In this document: piece by piece, positions 54,417-61,879 of the stretch
Layout: every line of letters starts with the position of its first letter
Numbering within the stretch: position 1 is the first letter of the stretch
From: Allobosea robiniae
GTDB lineage: Bacteria; Pseudomonadota; Alphaproteobacteria; Rhizobiales; Beijerinckiaceae
Assembly: GCF_900102525.1 (NCBI RefSeq)
Contig: NZ_FNBZ01000004.1
Location: forward strand, 1 to 64,000
Length of the DNA: 64,000 bases
Reading direction: 5' to 3'
The notes under the pieces: model-generated
Databases searched by the model: none
What the model was told of the DNA's origin: nothing
What the model saw: the letters and a program-made list of their open reading frames with translations, nothing else
Position numbers and translations under genes: made by a program

Positions 54417-54444
54417 ACGGCCTCGGGTAACCGGGGCCGTTTTT
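54417..54444 (+). terminator. Intrinsic terminator
   Basis: A 10-bp stem with one G-T wobble (54417-54426 with 54431-54440) and a GTAA tetraloop is followed directly by a T-run (54440-54444). It ends the stress-protein transcript 16 bases past its stop. Confidence 0.8.
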
Positions 54445-54478
54445 CCATGATCGTCTCGGCAGCTGAAGCGAGGGAGTG

Positions 54479-55141
54479 ATGGTTGCAGGCGACCGAGTAA
54501 TCGACCGACGCCATTTTGTTGCTGGAGCCGGCGCGGCCGTCGTGGCTGGACCAGCTAAGGCGAGCGTAGCAGTCGATCGCTTTGGCACGAGTGCCTCTCA
54601 AGGCAGCGTCATTCTACTCTATGGCTCAGATGGCCTGACCAACAGCGGCCGATATGAGTTCGCCGCAAACATGATCGCCGGAGCTGGATATACCGTCCTG
54701 CTGCCGCGGTACTTCGAGGCCACCGGCGACCGCCGGGCCCGCTACAGCGAGATCAAGAACAAGTTCCGGGCTTGGCAAGAAGCAATCGAAACGGTTACCG
54801 GCGCTCAGCAGGGCCGCTTTGCCCTGGTCGGGTTCTCCCTGGGTGGCGCATTGGCCTTGGCTTTGGCCGCTCGCGATCGCCGAGTGCGTGCTGTCGTGGA
54901 CTTCTTCGGATTTCTGCCGCCCGGCTTGGAACGAGCGTTGCTGCCACCGACACTCATTCTGCATGGGGATGCGGATCGAGTGGTGCCCGTGTCCAACGCT
55001 GGCGCCATCGAGAGGTTGATCAAGAGTAATAGCGGCACCGTCCAAAGCCACATCTACCCAGGCGAAGGACATGGTCTCTCACTGGCGAGCTGGCCCGATG
55101 CAATCGCCAGGACACAGGCATTCCTCCGCGCGCACCTCTGA
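54479..55141 (+). CDS. Dienelactone-hydrolase-family alpha/beta hydrolase
   Basis: 220 residues from the ATG at 54479. A Tat-like start (RRHFVAGAGAAVVAG) may export it. The hydrolase core has the nucleophile elbow GFSLGG (Ser, where classical dienelactone hydrolase has Cys), Asp in HGDADRVVPV and His in GEGHGLSL, giving a full catalytic triad. The substrate is unknown. Confidence 0.83.
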   Translation: MVAGDRVIDRRHFVAGAGAAVVAGPAKASVAVDRFGTSASQGSVILLYGSDGLTNSGRYEFAANMIAGAGYTVLLPRYFEATGDRRARYSEIKNKFRAWQEAIETVTGAQQGRFALVGFSLGGALALALAARDRRVRAVVDFFGFLPPGLERALLPPTLILHGDADRVVPVSNAGAIERLIKSNSGTVQSHIYPGEGHGLSLASWPDAIARTQAFLRAHL

Positions 55142-55164
55142 CGATGGTATATGAGGAGCCTTAG

Positions 55165-55947
55165 TTGAAGATAGCGACCTACAACGTGAACGGCATCAAT
55201 GGCCGTTTGCCCGTTTTGCTCCGGTGGCTCAAACAGGACCGCCCCGACGTTGTGTGCCTGCAAGAGTTGAAGTGCTCGGACGCCCGCTTTCCCGACAGCG
55301 AATTGCAGAAGGCCGGCTATGCCGCGGTTTGGCACGGCCAGAAGAGTTGGAATGGCGTCGCGATCCTCGCAAAGGGGAAAACACCCGTCCTGACGCGTCA
55401 AGGATTGCCGGGAGATCCTGACGATAGCCATAGCCGGTACATCGAGGCGGCGGTCAACGGCATCCTGATCGGATGTCTCTATCTCCCAAACGGGAATCCT
55501 GCCCCAGGCCCGAAGTTCAAATACAAGCTGCACTGGTTCGACCGCTTGCTGAGCTATGCAGATGAGCTTCTCTCCCACGACGTCCCGATCGCGCTCGCAG
55601 GCGATTTTAACGTCATGCCGACGGAGCTCGATGTCTACGCACCCGAGCGATGGCGAGACGATGCGCTTTTTCGTCCGGAGGTCAGAAAGGCCTATGCCGA
55701 GCTGGTCAATCAGGGTTGGACGGATGCCGTCAGGCACCTTCACCCGAGAGAGCGCATTTACACGTTCTGGAAGTACTGGCGGAACTCGTTCGAACGCGAC
55801 GCCGGCCTTCGCCTCGACCACCTCCTGCTCAGTCCAACCCTCGCGTCCAGCCTAAAATCCGCAGAGGTTCGACGGGCGCCGCGAGGCTGGGACCACACTA
55901 GCGACCACGCGCCTGTCATGATCGAGTTGGTATCGCCCTCGGTCTGA
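55165..55947 (+). CDS. xthA: Exodeoxyribonuclease III / AP endonuclease
   Basis: 260 residues from a TTG preceded by GAGG. The EEP fold is complete: KIATYNVNGI, VVCLQELKC (metal Glu), RYIEAAVNGILIGCLYLPNG, GDFNVMP (Asp/Asn) and WDHTSDHAPV (catalytic His). It cleaves at abasic sites and trims 3' ends in base-excision repair. This may be an accessory copy, given the surrounding stress and repair genes. Confidence 0.93.
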   Translation: MKIATYNVNGINGRLPVLLRWLKQDRPDVVCLQELKCSDARFPDSELQKAGYAAVWHGQKSWNGVAILAKGKTPVLTRQGLPGDPDDSHSRYIEAAVNGILIGCLYLPNGNPAPGPKFKYKLHWFDRLLSYADELLSHDVPIALAGDFNVMPTELDVYAPERWRDDALFRPEVRKAYAELVNQGWTDAVRHLHPRERIYTFWKYWRNSFERDAGLRLDHLLLSPTLASSLKSAEVRRAPRGWDHTSDHAPVMIELVSPSV

Positions 55948-56290
55948 GGTCAACCGCAAGCGCATCAAACTGAGCAAGAGGGATTGGGCGGTACGGCAAC
56001 ACTGCCCCGTCACGAGCACGCTCCTCGACATACTGACGGCGAGTGGCAGCGGTATTTTGCAAGCCGCGCTGGCTAAGCCAGGCCAAGAATTCGTCAGGGC
56101 GGATCGAAATGATCTGAAGGGCTTTTCCGCGAGCCAGCCACTCATTTATGACCCTGAGGGCCGCCTCGTGCCACACCTCATAATCTCGTGGCATCTCGGC
56201 TTGATCATGTGCCAGCTGCCAGAGCTGCTCGAAGTCCTCTCGCTCGTACCAAGGCAATGCGACAGTGTAGGTTTCGACGCTAGGTTTCAT
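55916..56290 (-). CDS. Hypothetical protein
   Basis: 124 residues from the ATG at 56290 (GGACGAG upstream). It is acidic and Trp-rich (ALPWYEREDFEQLWQLAHDQAEMPRDYEVWHEAALRVINEWLARGKA), with a DEFLAWLSQRGLQNTAATRRQYVEERAR tail. The gene tail overlaps the 3' end of xthA on the other strand by about 30 bases. No family recognised. Confidence 0.7.
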   Translation of the reverse strand: MKPSVETYTVALPWYEREDFEQLWQLAHDQAEMPRDYEVWHEAALRVINEWLARGKALQIISIRPDEFLAWLSQRGLQNTAATRRQYVEERARDGAVLPYRPIPLAQFDALAVDLRPRAIPTRS

Positions 56291-56394
56291 CTCGTCCAGC
56301 CCGTCCGCTAGTGGCCCTTTCCACGCCAAAATCGGCAACGGCTACGATCAAAAATGAAAAACTCGGGTGGCGTCAACATCCTATTACAGGCCGA

Positions 56395-56604
56395 CTACTC
56401 CCTCGGCGGCTTCTTTGAACCCAGCGTCAAAAGATGGTTTTGAGCCTCGCGGCTTAGGGAGACGGATGCACCCATAGGTCTTGCCAGTCGCTCCGCTGTC
56501 TCGATTGTTTCGAAGAGGTTGGAAGACCGTCCATGAGAGGAGCCGGTCACGTCCTTCACGACCCAATCTTTGCCATCCTGATATACAGTCAACGTCTGAG
56601 CCAC
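56395..56604 (-). CDS. DUF2188-like small protein
   Basis: 69 residues: TLTVYQDGKDWVVKDVTGSSHGRSSNLFETIETAERLARPMGASVSL. The strand-turn-strand-helix pattern, with W near residue 14, fits DUF2188 proteins, which are small stress- or plasmid-associated proteins of unknown role. Confidence 0.7.
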   Translation of the reverse strand: MAQTLTVYQDGKDWVVKDVTGSSHGRSSNLFETIETAERLARPMGASVSLSREAQNHLLTLGSKKPPRE

Positions 56605-56663
56605 TTTGTTACGCCCGGTTCGAAAGGGAATGGAAAGTCGGCTTCAGATGGTCCGTGACTCTT

Positions 56664-57515
56664 CTACCCGTTCACAACCGTGCCGCCGTTAGGGTGGAGC
56701 ACCTGCCCAGACATGTAGCTGGAATCCTCGCACGCCAGGAACAGAAAGCTCGGCGCGACCTCATTCGGCTGCCCCGGCCGCTTCATCGGGGTGCTTTCAC
56801 CAAAGTGCTTCAGCTTTTCCGGGCTTGCTCCACCCATCGGGTTGAGGGGCGTCCAGATTGGCCCCGGTGCCACAGCATTTACGCGTATTCCCTCACCGAT
56901 CAGGTTTTCAGAAAGCGCTCTCGTGAAAGCTGTGATGGCCCCTTTCGTCGAGCTGTAATCCAGCAGCTCGCTGGAACCCTGGTAGCTCGTCACAGATGTG
57001 CAATTGACTATCACGGCGCCGCTTTGGAGGTGCGGCCGCGCGGCTTGCGCCATGAAAAACATGCCGAAAATGTTCGTCTGAAACGTCCGGCGAAGCTGTT
57101 CCTCGGTGATGTCCGTGATGTCCTTGTCGGGGTGCTGTTCGCCTGCGTTGTTGACGAGGATATCAATCTTCCCGAACTCTTTGACGGTCCGGGCAACGGC
57201 GTCGTCACAGAATGCCTTGTTGCCGACATCTCCAGAGATAGCGATCGCCCGGCGCCCCTCACGCTCGACGATGCTCACCGTCGTTTTGGCATCGTCGTGC
57301 TCGCTCAGATAAACGATGACAATGTCTGCCCCTTCTCGCGCATACAGCGCGGCAACAGCGCGGCCGATTCCGCTGTCCGCTCCAGTGATCAGCGCAACCT
57401 TACCCTTGAGGCGGCCGCTCCCCGGATAGCGCGGCTGCCATTCTGGCTTTGGCGTGAGCGCGGATTCATGGCCTGGCAGACCGTCTTCATGAATCATAGG
57501 CTGTGTAGCGTACAT
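56664..57515 (-). CDS. SDR-family oxidoreductase (YdaD/YhdF-like)
   Basis: 283 residues from the ATG at 57515; an upstream start at 57548 is possible. NAD(P)-binding GADSGIGRAVAALYAREGADI, NNAGEQ, the catalytic Ser in CTSVTSYQG and Tyr-Lys in DYSSTKGAITAFTRAL are all present. The N-terminal extension MIHEDGLPGHESALTPKPEW identifies the general-stress SDR branch. The substrate is unknown. Confidence 0.9.
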   Translation of the reverse strand: MYATQPMIHEDGLPGHESALTPKPEWQPRYPGSGRLKGKVALITGADSGIGRAVAALYAREGADIVIVYLSEHDDAKTTVSIVEREGRRAIAISGDVGNKAFCDDAVARTVKEFGKIDILVNNAGEQHPDKDITDITEEQLRRTFQTNIFGMFFMAQAARPHLQSGAVIVNCTSVTSYQGSSELLDYSSTKGAITAFTRALSENLIGEGIRVNAVAPGPIWTPLNPMGGASPEKLKHFGESTPMKRPGQPNEVAPSFLFLACEDSSYMSGQVLHPNGGTVVNG

Positions 57516-57548
57516 CGCAAAGATCCCTGACAATAGGCCATGGCGCAT

Positions 57549-57865
57549 CCGCGCCTCCAGCCAAACTGCCCCCAGCGCTTAGTCACCGAACCGCCTGAGA
57601 TCTGACTGGTTCCGAAATCGGAGCGGGCCAGCGGCGGCTTAGAGGCACACCAGCCTCTAAGAACCTATCCTCCGGTAGCGCGTTTGGAACTCTCCAGCGC
57701 GATGCTGGAATTGCACCCGGAGGCACTCACAATGATCAGGTAATCTTAGCAGGCGCGGCTGGATGGATGTTGGCGACGCGTCCTGAGTTGCGTAAGCGAG
57801 CAGTGGGCCTTGCCCGAGATATCTTCCAGCGGCTCTCGGCGCGCTAGGCCGCTCTTGCCGGACCC
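57549..57865. other. Intergenic stretch with an unstarted open frame
   Basis: No supported gene. On the plus strand the frame is open from 57599 to the stop at 57847 without an ATG until 57767, ending RPELRKRAVGLARDIFQRLSAR; the composition looks coding, so it may be a decayed gene. The promoter for the MOSC gene must also be here. Confidence 0.35.
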
Positions 57866-58366
57866 ATGCCTCTAAATCCATCATCCTCGCTCGCGCAGCT
57901 GCTGAACGCCCCTATCCGTCCTGGACAGGTGGTTTGGCTGGGCATTCGGCCAGGCCGCCGGGAGGAGCTGATTGAGCTTCAGACAGCGGATTTCGACGTG
58001 ACAAACGGAGTGCTCGGCGATCGTTACACGCGGGTTCAGGGAGCACGTCAGGTCACTTTGATTCAGTCCGAGCATCTCGGCACGATCGCCAGCCATCTCG
58101 GCCGCGCCCAAATTCTGCCTGGCGACCTGCGGCGCAACGTCGTTACTCAAGGCATCAACCTGCTCGCGCTGAAGGACAAGCGGTTCAGGATCGGCAACGC
58201 GGTCCTACAGACCACCGGCGACTGCCATCCGTGTTCGCGAATGGAGGAAATCCTCGGCATCGGCGGGTACAACGCCGTTCGCGGGCTCGGCGGTATCACT
58301 GCCCGTATCATCGAGAGCGGTTCGGTCAAGCTAGGGGACGATATCCTCGTCCACTGCGGAGACTAG
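57866..58366 (+). CDS. MOSC-domain protein
   Basis: 166 residues. MOSC features: GVLGDRYTRVQGARQVTLIQSEHL, LPGDLRRNVVTQGINLLALK and the conserved cysteine segment TGDCHPCSRMEEILG. MOSC domains bind molybdenum cofactor or transfer sulfur. This stand-alone form is of the small YiiM-like type, and its substrate is unknown. Confidence 0.88.
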   Translation: MPLNPSSSLAQLLNAPIRPGQVVWLGIRPGRREELIELQTADFDVTNGVLGDRYTRVQGARQVTLIQSEHLGTIASHLGRAQILPGDLRRNVVTQGINLLALKDKRFRIGNAVLQTTGDCHPCSRMEEILGIGGYNAVRGLGGITARIIESGSVKLGDDILVHCGD

Positions 58367-58378
58367 CCGATCGGCGAT

Positions 58379-58630
58379 CTAGCCGCCTGCAGCCCTTTTC
58401 AGCGCGGCATATCTCTCCACCTCCAATCGCAGATGCGCGACTGCAGCATCGCCGCGCTTGAACTTCATGCCCTTGCCAGGCTCGTCGAAAATCTCATTGC
58501 GCTTCGCCAGCGGCTGCCCGGCGAGCATCATTACCTCGCACTCGTGCTTCCAGAGATCGGACCAGGTCGAGACCTCCTTCCCGGCGAGCAGAGAGTACTT
58601 CATAGGCGGATTGGCAGGCGGGTAGGACAT
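58379..58630 (-). CDS. Hypothetical small protein
   Basis: 83 residues from the ATG at 58630. Pattern: YSLLAGKEVSTWSDLWKHECEVMMLAGQPLAKRNEIFDEPGKGMKFKRG then a helix. Trp/Cys/His content is high. It is convergent with the MOSC gene. No family recognised. Confidence 0.6.
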   Translation of the reverse strand: MSYPPANPPMKYSLLAGKEVSTWSDLWKHECEVMMLAGQPLAKRNEIFDEPGKGMKFKRGDAAVAHLRLEVERYAALKRAAGG

Positions 58631-59034
58631 GCCGGTGCTATCGCACATTCGTATCGCACGCGGCGATATCCAATCCAACGAGCGAGAAGATTTCTCGCAG
58701 GAGAGGGAGCGATGCTTCCTGACACCTTGAAGGAACCAAAGGCGTCACCATCTCGTTATCCGCGCGGTGCCATCATGGCGCCTGCCTGCTCTCCGGTTGG
58801 ATGCGTTGCCGCGGATGTACCGGCCGCAACCGACAGGAGGGCAAAGCCAGTTTCCCGGCGATGGCCGGATCCGCCAAGTCCTGACAGAAGTCAGAGGCCC
58901 GCCGTTCCCCCAACGGCGGGCTTATTCTTTGAACGTCACCGCGGCCATCGTCGGCGTAACCCCATCGATGAGACGAGGATCATGAGCAGGCAGGTAATGC
59001 CCGTTACCAGCAGTAGCAGAGCATGAAACTCGGT
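58631..59034. other. Intergenic stretch
   Basis: 404 bases between two minus-strand genes. It contains the terminator hairpin at 58897-58930. No open frame here has a persuasive start or family match. Confidence 0.35.
58897..58930 (+). terminator. Intrinsic terminator-like hairpin
   Basis: A perfect 10-bp stem (GCCCGCCGTT at 58897-58906, AACGGCGGGC at 58912-58921) with a 5-base loop is followed by TTATTCTTT. In the plus direction this is a good intrinsic terminator, although no plus-strand gene directly precedes it, which suggests an unrecognised transcript upstream. Confidence 0.65.
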
Positions 59035-59460
59035 TCAGCCCGCAGTGACTTCGACGTACCGCTGGTGGATCCATCCACTCCGACATGCGCCGGCATACGG
59101 CGTACGCCGCGCTAGCGGACTCGATAACTCCGCTCCACAAGCATCGAACGCCTGGCCCCGGTTCGGATAGATCACGCCTTGCCACGGCCCAACGGACTCG
59201 CAGATGATGATCTCATCCCCGTTGTGCAATTGATCGATCTCGAAATAGGCCGAGCCGCCCGGCCCCGATCTGACGGACAGGAAGCCGCTTTTATGGTCTT
59301 CCGCCCGCCTCGGCCCGAGGCGCGCCACCTTGCCATAAGTCATGCAAGCATCCAGATCCGCATGGCCACCAATCATGACAGGCCTGCTTTTCGGGGCCGC
59401 CAAGGCGGCCGTGCAAGCAACCCCAAGCGCGAGCGCAGCGGTTATCAAGAGCCGGTTCAT
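59035..59460 (-). CDS. Secreted SH3b-like protein
   Basis: 141 residues from the ATG at 59460. A signal peptide (MNRLLITAALALGVACTAAL) precedes an SH3b-type domain (GFLSVRSGPGGSAYFEIDQLHNGDEIIICESVGPWQGVIYP ... GWIHQRYVEVTAG) and three cysteines. Bacterial SH3b domains often bind cell wall. Function unknown. Confidence 0.8.
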   Translation of the reverse strand: MNRLLITAALALGVACTAALAAPKSRPVMIGGHADLDACMTYGKVARLGPRRAEDHKSGFLSVRSGPGGSAYFEIDQLHNGDEIIICESVGPWQGVIYPNRGQAFDACGAELSSPLARRTPYAGACRSGWIHQRYVEVTAG

Positions 59461-59636
59461 CCCGCTGGTTGTCCCCAAATCAGTTTGCGCTATCCATCTT
59501 GGAGTACTCTCCCGGAATGCGAGCTGCAAATTGGGCGGCCAAAGCGTGTGTCTCAGCACCACCGCGGTTACCTCGACGCTCCGGTGCGCTATCGGCACAT
59601 GTCAGATTCTTCGTTGACAGGAATCGGGCAGCCAGT

Positions 59637-59651
59637 GTTCTTCTTATGTTC
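59637..59651 (+). promoter_or_regulatory. LexA box (GTTC-N7-GTTC) before umuDC
   Basis: The perfect direct repeat GTTC-TTCTTAT-GTTC lies 21 bases upstream of the umuD start and should place umuDC under LexA control, as expected for this polymerase. Confidence 0.85.
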
Positions 59652-59671
59652 TCTTTTTTGAGATCATCGCC

Positions 59672-60094
59672 ATGCTCACTCACCCGGCCGTCATTGGGCC
59701 TCCTGCGTTTCTCCCCGTCTACCGGAAGCCGGTCCGTGCCGGGTTCCCCTCCCCGGCCGATGACTACTTGGATGCCCCAATCGATTTGTCGCGCGCCCTT
59801 ATCAAGAACGCGCCGGCCACCTTCATCATGACCGTCGCCGGCGACAGCGCGATCGACGCCGGAATCTTCGATGGCAGCCTGATCACGGTCGATCGCAGCC
59901 TGCGGCCGCGCGATGGCGACCCGGTCGTAGTCGACGTGAACGGCGAGCGCTCCGTCAAAATCTTCCGCCTTGTCGGGGGCCGATCATGTCTCGCGTTCGG
60001 CAACCGTCGCTATCCTGACTACGATCCTGGCCCAAATGCTGACATCGAGATTTTCGGCGTCATCACCAACAGCGTGCGGCGCTTCCGGCGATGA
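59672..60094 (+). CDS. umuD: UmuD-like translesion polymerase subunit precursor
   Basis: 140 residues. The self-cleavage site is AG at residues 23-24 ([12 protein letters not shown]). Catalytic Ser59 in TVAGDSAID and Lys96 in ERSVKIFRL are in place. RecA filaments trigger cleavage to UmuD', which joins UmuC as DNA polymerase V. Its stop overlaps the umuC start (ATGA). Confidence 0.93.
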   Translation: MLTHPAVIGPPAFLPVYRKPVRAGFPSPADDYLDAPIDLSRALIKNAPATFIMTVAGDSAIDAGIFDGSLITVDRSLRPRDGDPVVVDVNGERSVKIFRLVGGRSCLAFGNRRYPDYDPGPNADIEIFGVITNSVRRFRR

Positions 60095-61404
60095 CCGCGA
60101 GCTTCGCCCTGATCGACGGCAACAGCTTCTACTGCTCCTGCGAGCGCGTGTTCGATCCCAAGCTCAAGGGCCGGCCCGTGATCGTGCTGTCGAACAACGA
60201 TGGCTGCGCGGTCGCTCGCACCAGCGAGGCGAAGGCGCTGGGCATCCGCATGGGCGCGCCGATGTTCACGATCCGCGATCTCGTGAAGCGCGAGGGCGTT
60301 GTCGTCTTCTCCTCGAACTACACCCTGTATGGCGACATGAGCCGCCGGATGAACACCGTCTACCAGCGGTTCGCATCGGACATCGAGGTCTACTCGATCG
60401 ACGAGAGCTTCCTGGACGCGACGCCGATCGCGCCGGAGCGGCGCGTCGATTGGGGAAAGGATCTCCGGTCAACCGTTTCCACCTGGACCGGCGTTCCGAC
60501 CTGCGTCGGCATAGGGCCGACGAAAACGCTGGCCAAGATCGCCAACAAGATCGCCAAATGTACCCCACAGCTCGGAGGCGTCTGCGACTTGACCAGCGCA
60601 GAGGCCCGCCGGGAGTGGCTTCGGATCATGCCGCTCGACGACGTCTGGGGAATTGGTGCCGCCAGCCAAGTCAAGCTCAAGGCGTTCGGTTGTAAGACCG
60701 CCGCTGACGTAGCTGCGCTCGATCCGAAGCTCGCGCGCCAGACGCTAACGGTTGTCGGCGAAAGGATCATCCAGGAGCTTCGGGGCCACCCTTGCATCGA
60801 CCTCGAGGCGGTCGCGCCAACCCGAAAAGGCTGCGCCGTGACGCGGTCCTTCGCCGGGCGCGTCGATAACTTAGAGATGATGCAGGAGGCGATCGCGTCG
60901 CACGCGACCCGTCTCGGCGAGAAGCTGCGCCATCATGGGCTCGCCACGGACCACGTCTCGGTCTTCTACCACACCTCGCCTTTCGACGGTGGCCCGGCGC
61001 GATCGGTATCGACCACCGTTGATTTTCCAGAAGCCACCAACGACACGCTGGTCCTGGTCCGAGCGGCGAAATGGGGAGCGCGGCGGATCTGGAAGCCGGG
61101 TTATCGCTATGCCAAAGCGGGGCTGATGACTGTGGACCTGGTTCCGTTGGAAGCCTCACAGCGCGCGTTGATAGGCAGCCTCGATCGCGAGAAATCGGGG
61201 CGCCTCATGGCAGCGCTGGACGCCTGTAATGCGCAGCACGGTCGAGGCGCTGTTTACCCCGCCGCTGCTGGCGTTGCACGTCAGCGCAAGGCGTGGGTCA
61301 CCAAATTCGGCCAGCGCTCGCCTCGCTACACGACGCGTCTGGACGAGGTACCTGTTGTCGGCTCCAGAATGCCTCGCGACAGGCTCTGCAAAGGGCAGGC
61401 CTAG
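60091..61404 (+). CDS. umuC: UmuC-like Y-family DNA polymerase
   Basis: 437 residues, full length. The palm carries [17 protein letters not shown] (metal Asp) and YSIDESFLD (catalytic Asp-Glu). [18 protein letters not shown] (thumb) and the little-finger domain ([14 protein letters not shown]...) follow, then the DUF4113-like tail ([32 protein letters not shown]). It copies past lesions when bound to UmuD'. It is translationally coupled to umuD. Confidence 0.95.
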   Translation: MTASFALIDGNSFYCSCERVFDPKLKGRPVIVLSNNDGCAVARTSEAKALGIRMGAPMFTIRDLVKREGVVVFSSNYTLYGDMSRRMNTVYQRFASDIEVYSIDESFLDATPIAPERRVDWGKDLRSTVSTWTGVPTCVGIGPTKTLAKIANKIAKCTPQLGGVCDLTSAEARREWLRIMPLDDVWGIGAASQVKLKAFGCKTAADVAALDPKLARQTLTVVGERIIQELRGHPCIDLEAVAPTRKGCAVTRSFAGRVDNLEMMQEAIASHATRLGEKLRHHGLATDHVSVFYHTSPFDGGPARSVSTTVDFPEATNDTLVLVRAAKWGARRIWKPGYRYAKAGLMTVDLVPLEASQRALIGSLDREKSGRLMAALDACNAQHGRGAVYPAAAGVARQRKAWVTKFGQRSPRYTTRLDEVPVVGSRMPRDRLCKGQA

Positions 61405-61879
61405 CAAAGCATACAGTGGCTACGGTCTGCCGCGGCTTCCGAATTTTCCTTCGTTTTGATCATAACAGCAGGAGGAAAGACCTGGGACTGTTAATTAACG
61501 CGGTAACCGATTAGGTGCTTGTGATTGCTCGATTTGGCATTCGATTTAGCACCGCTCTTGGGTAGCATGCGGTAGCCAAGCCGTGCCGTTCGTCCGCAAC
61601 TTTCATTTGTTCCAGAGAAGCTGGAACCGCTCTGCGAATGCGAACAAAACCTGGCCAAACGTTCCGTGTTCATCCGTCAGTGAGATTGTGACGAATTCAA
61701 CTCAAATCGTTCGGCGGCAAAAAGCTGTGCTCCCAAGATGCGTCGCGGTGAGGCACTCGCGTTGTGCTCTGGCCACCCGACGCTATCACCAACTCAGCGT
61801 TCAAGGCCGGCGGAAACGACGAAGGCCGCCCTTACAGGCGGCCTTCTCGGAAGGAGAACTATCTGCAGGCGAGCCAGAC
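61405..61879. other. Intergenic stretch after umuC
   Basis: 475 bases between convergent genes, lower in GC than the surroundings. No supported gene. The last part holds the hairpin at 61821-61846. It could be an integration scar, since a recombinase gene follows. Confidence 0.35.
61821..61846. terminator. Terminator-like hairpin
   Basis: A perfect 10-bp stem (GAAGGCCGCC at 61821-61830, GGCGGCCTTC at 61837-61846) with a 6-base loop sits between the convergent umuC and recombinase genes. Confidence 0.55.
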
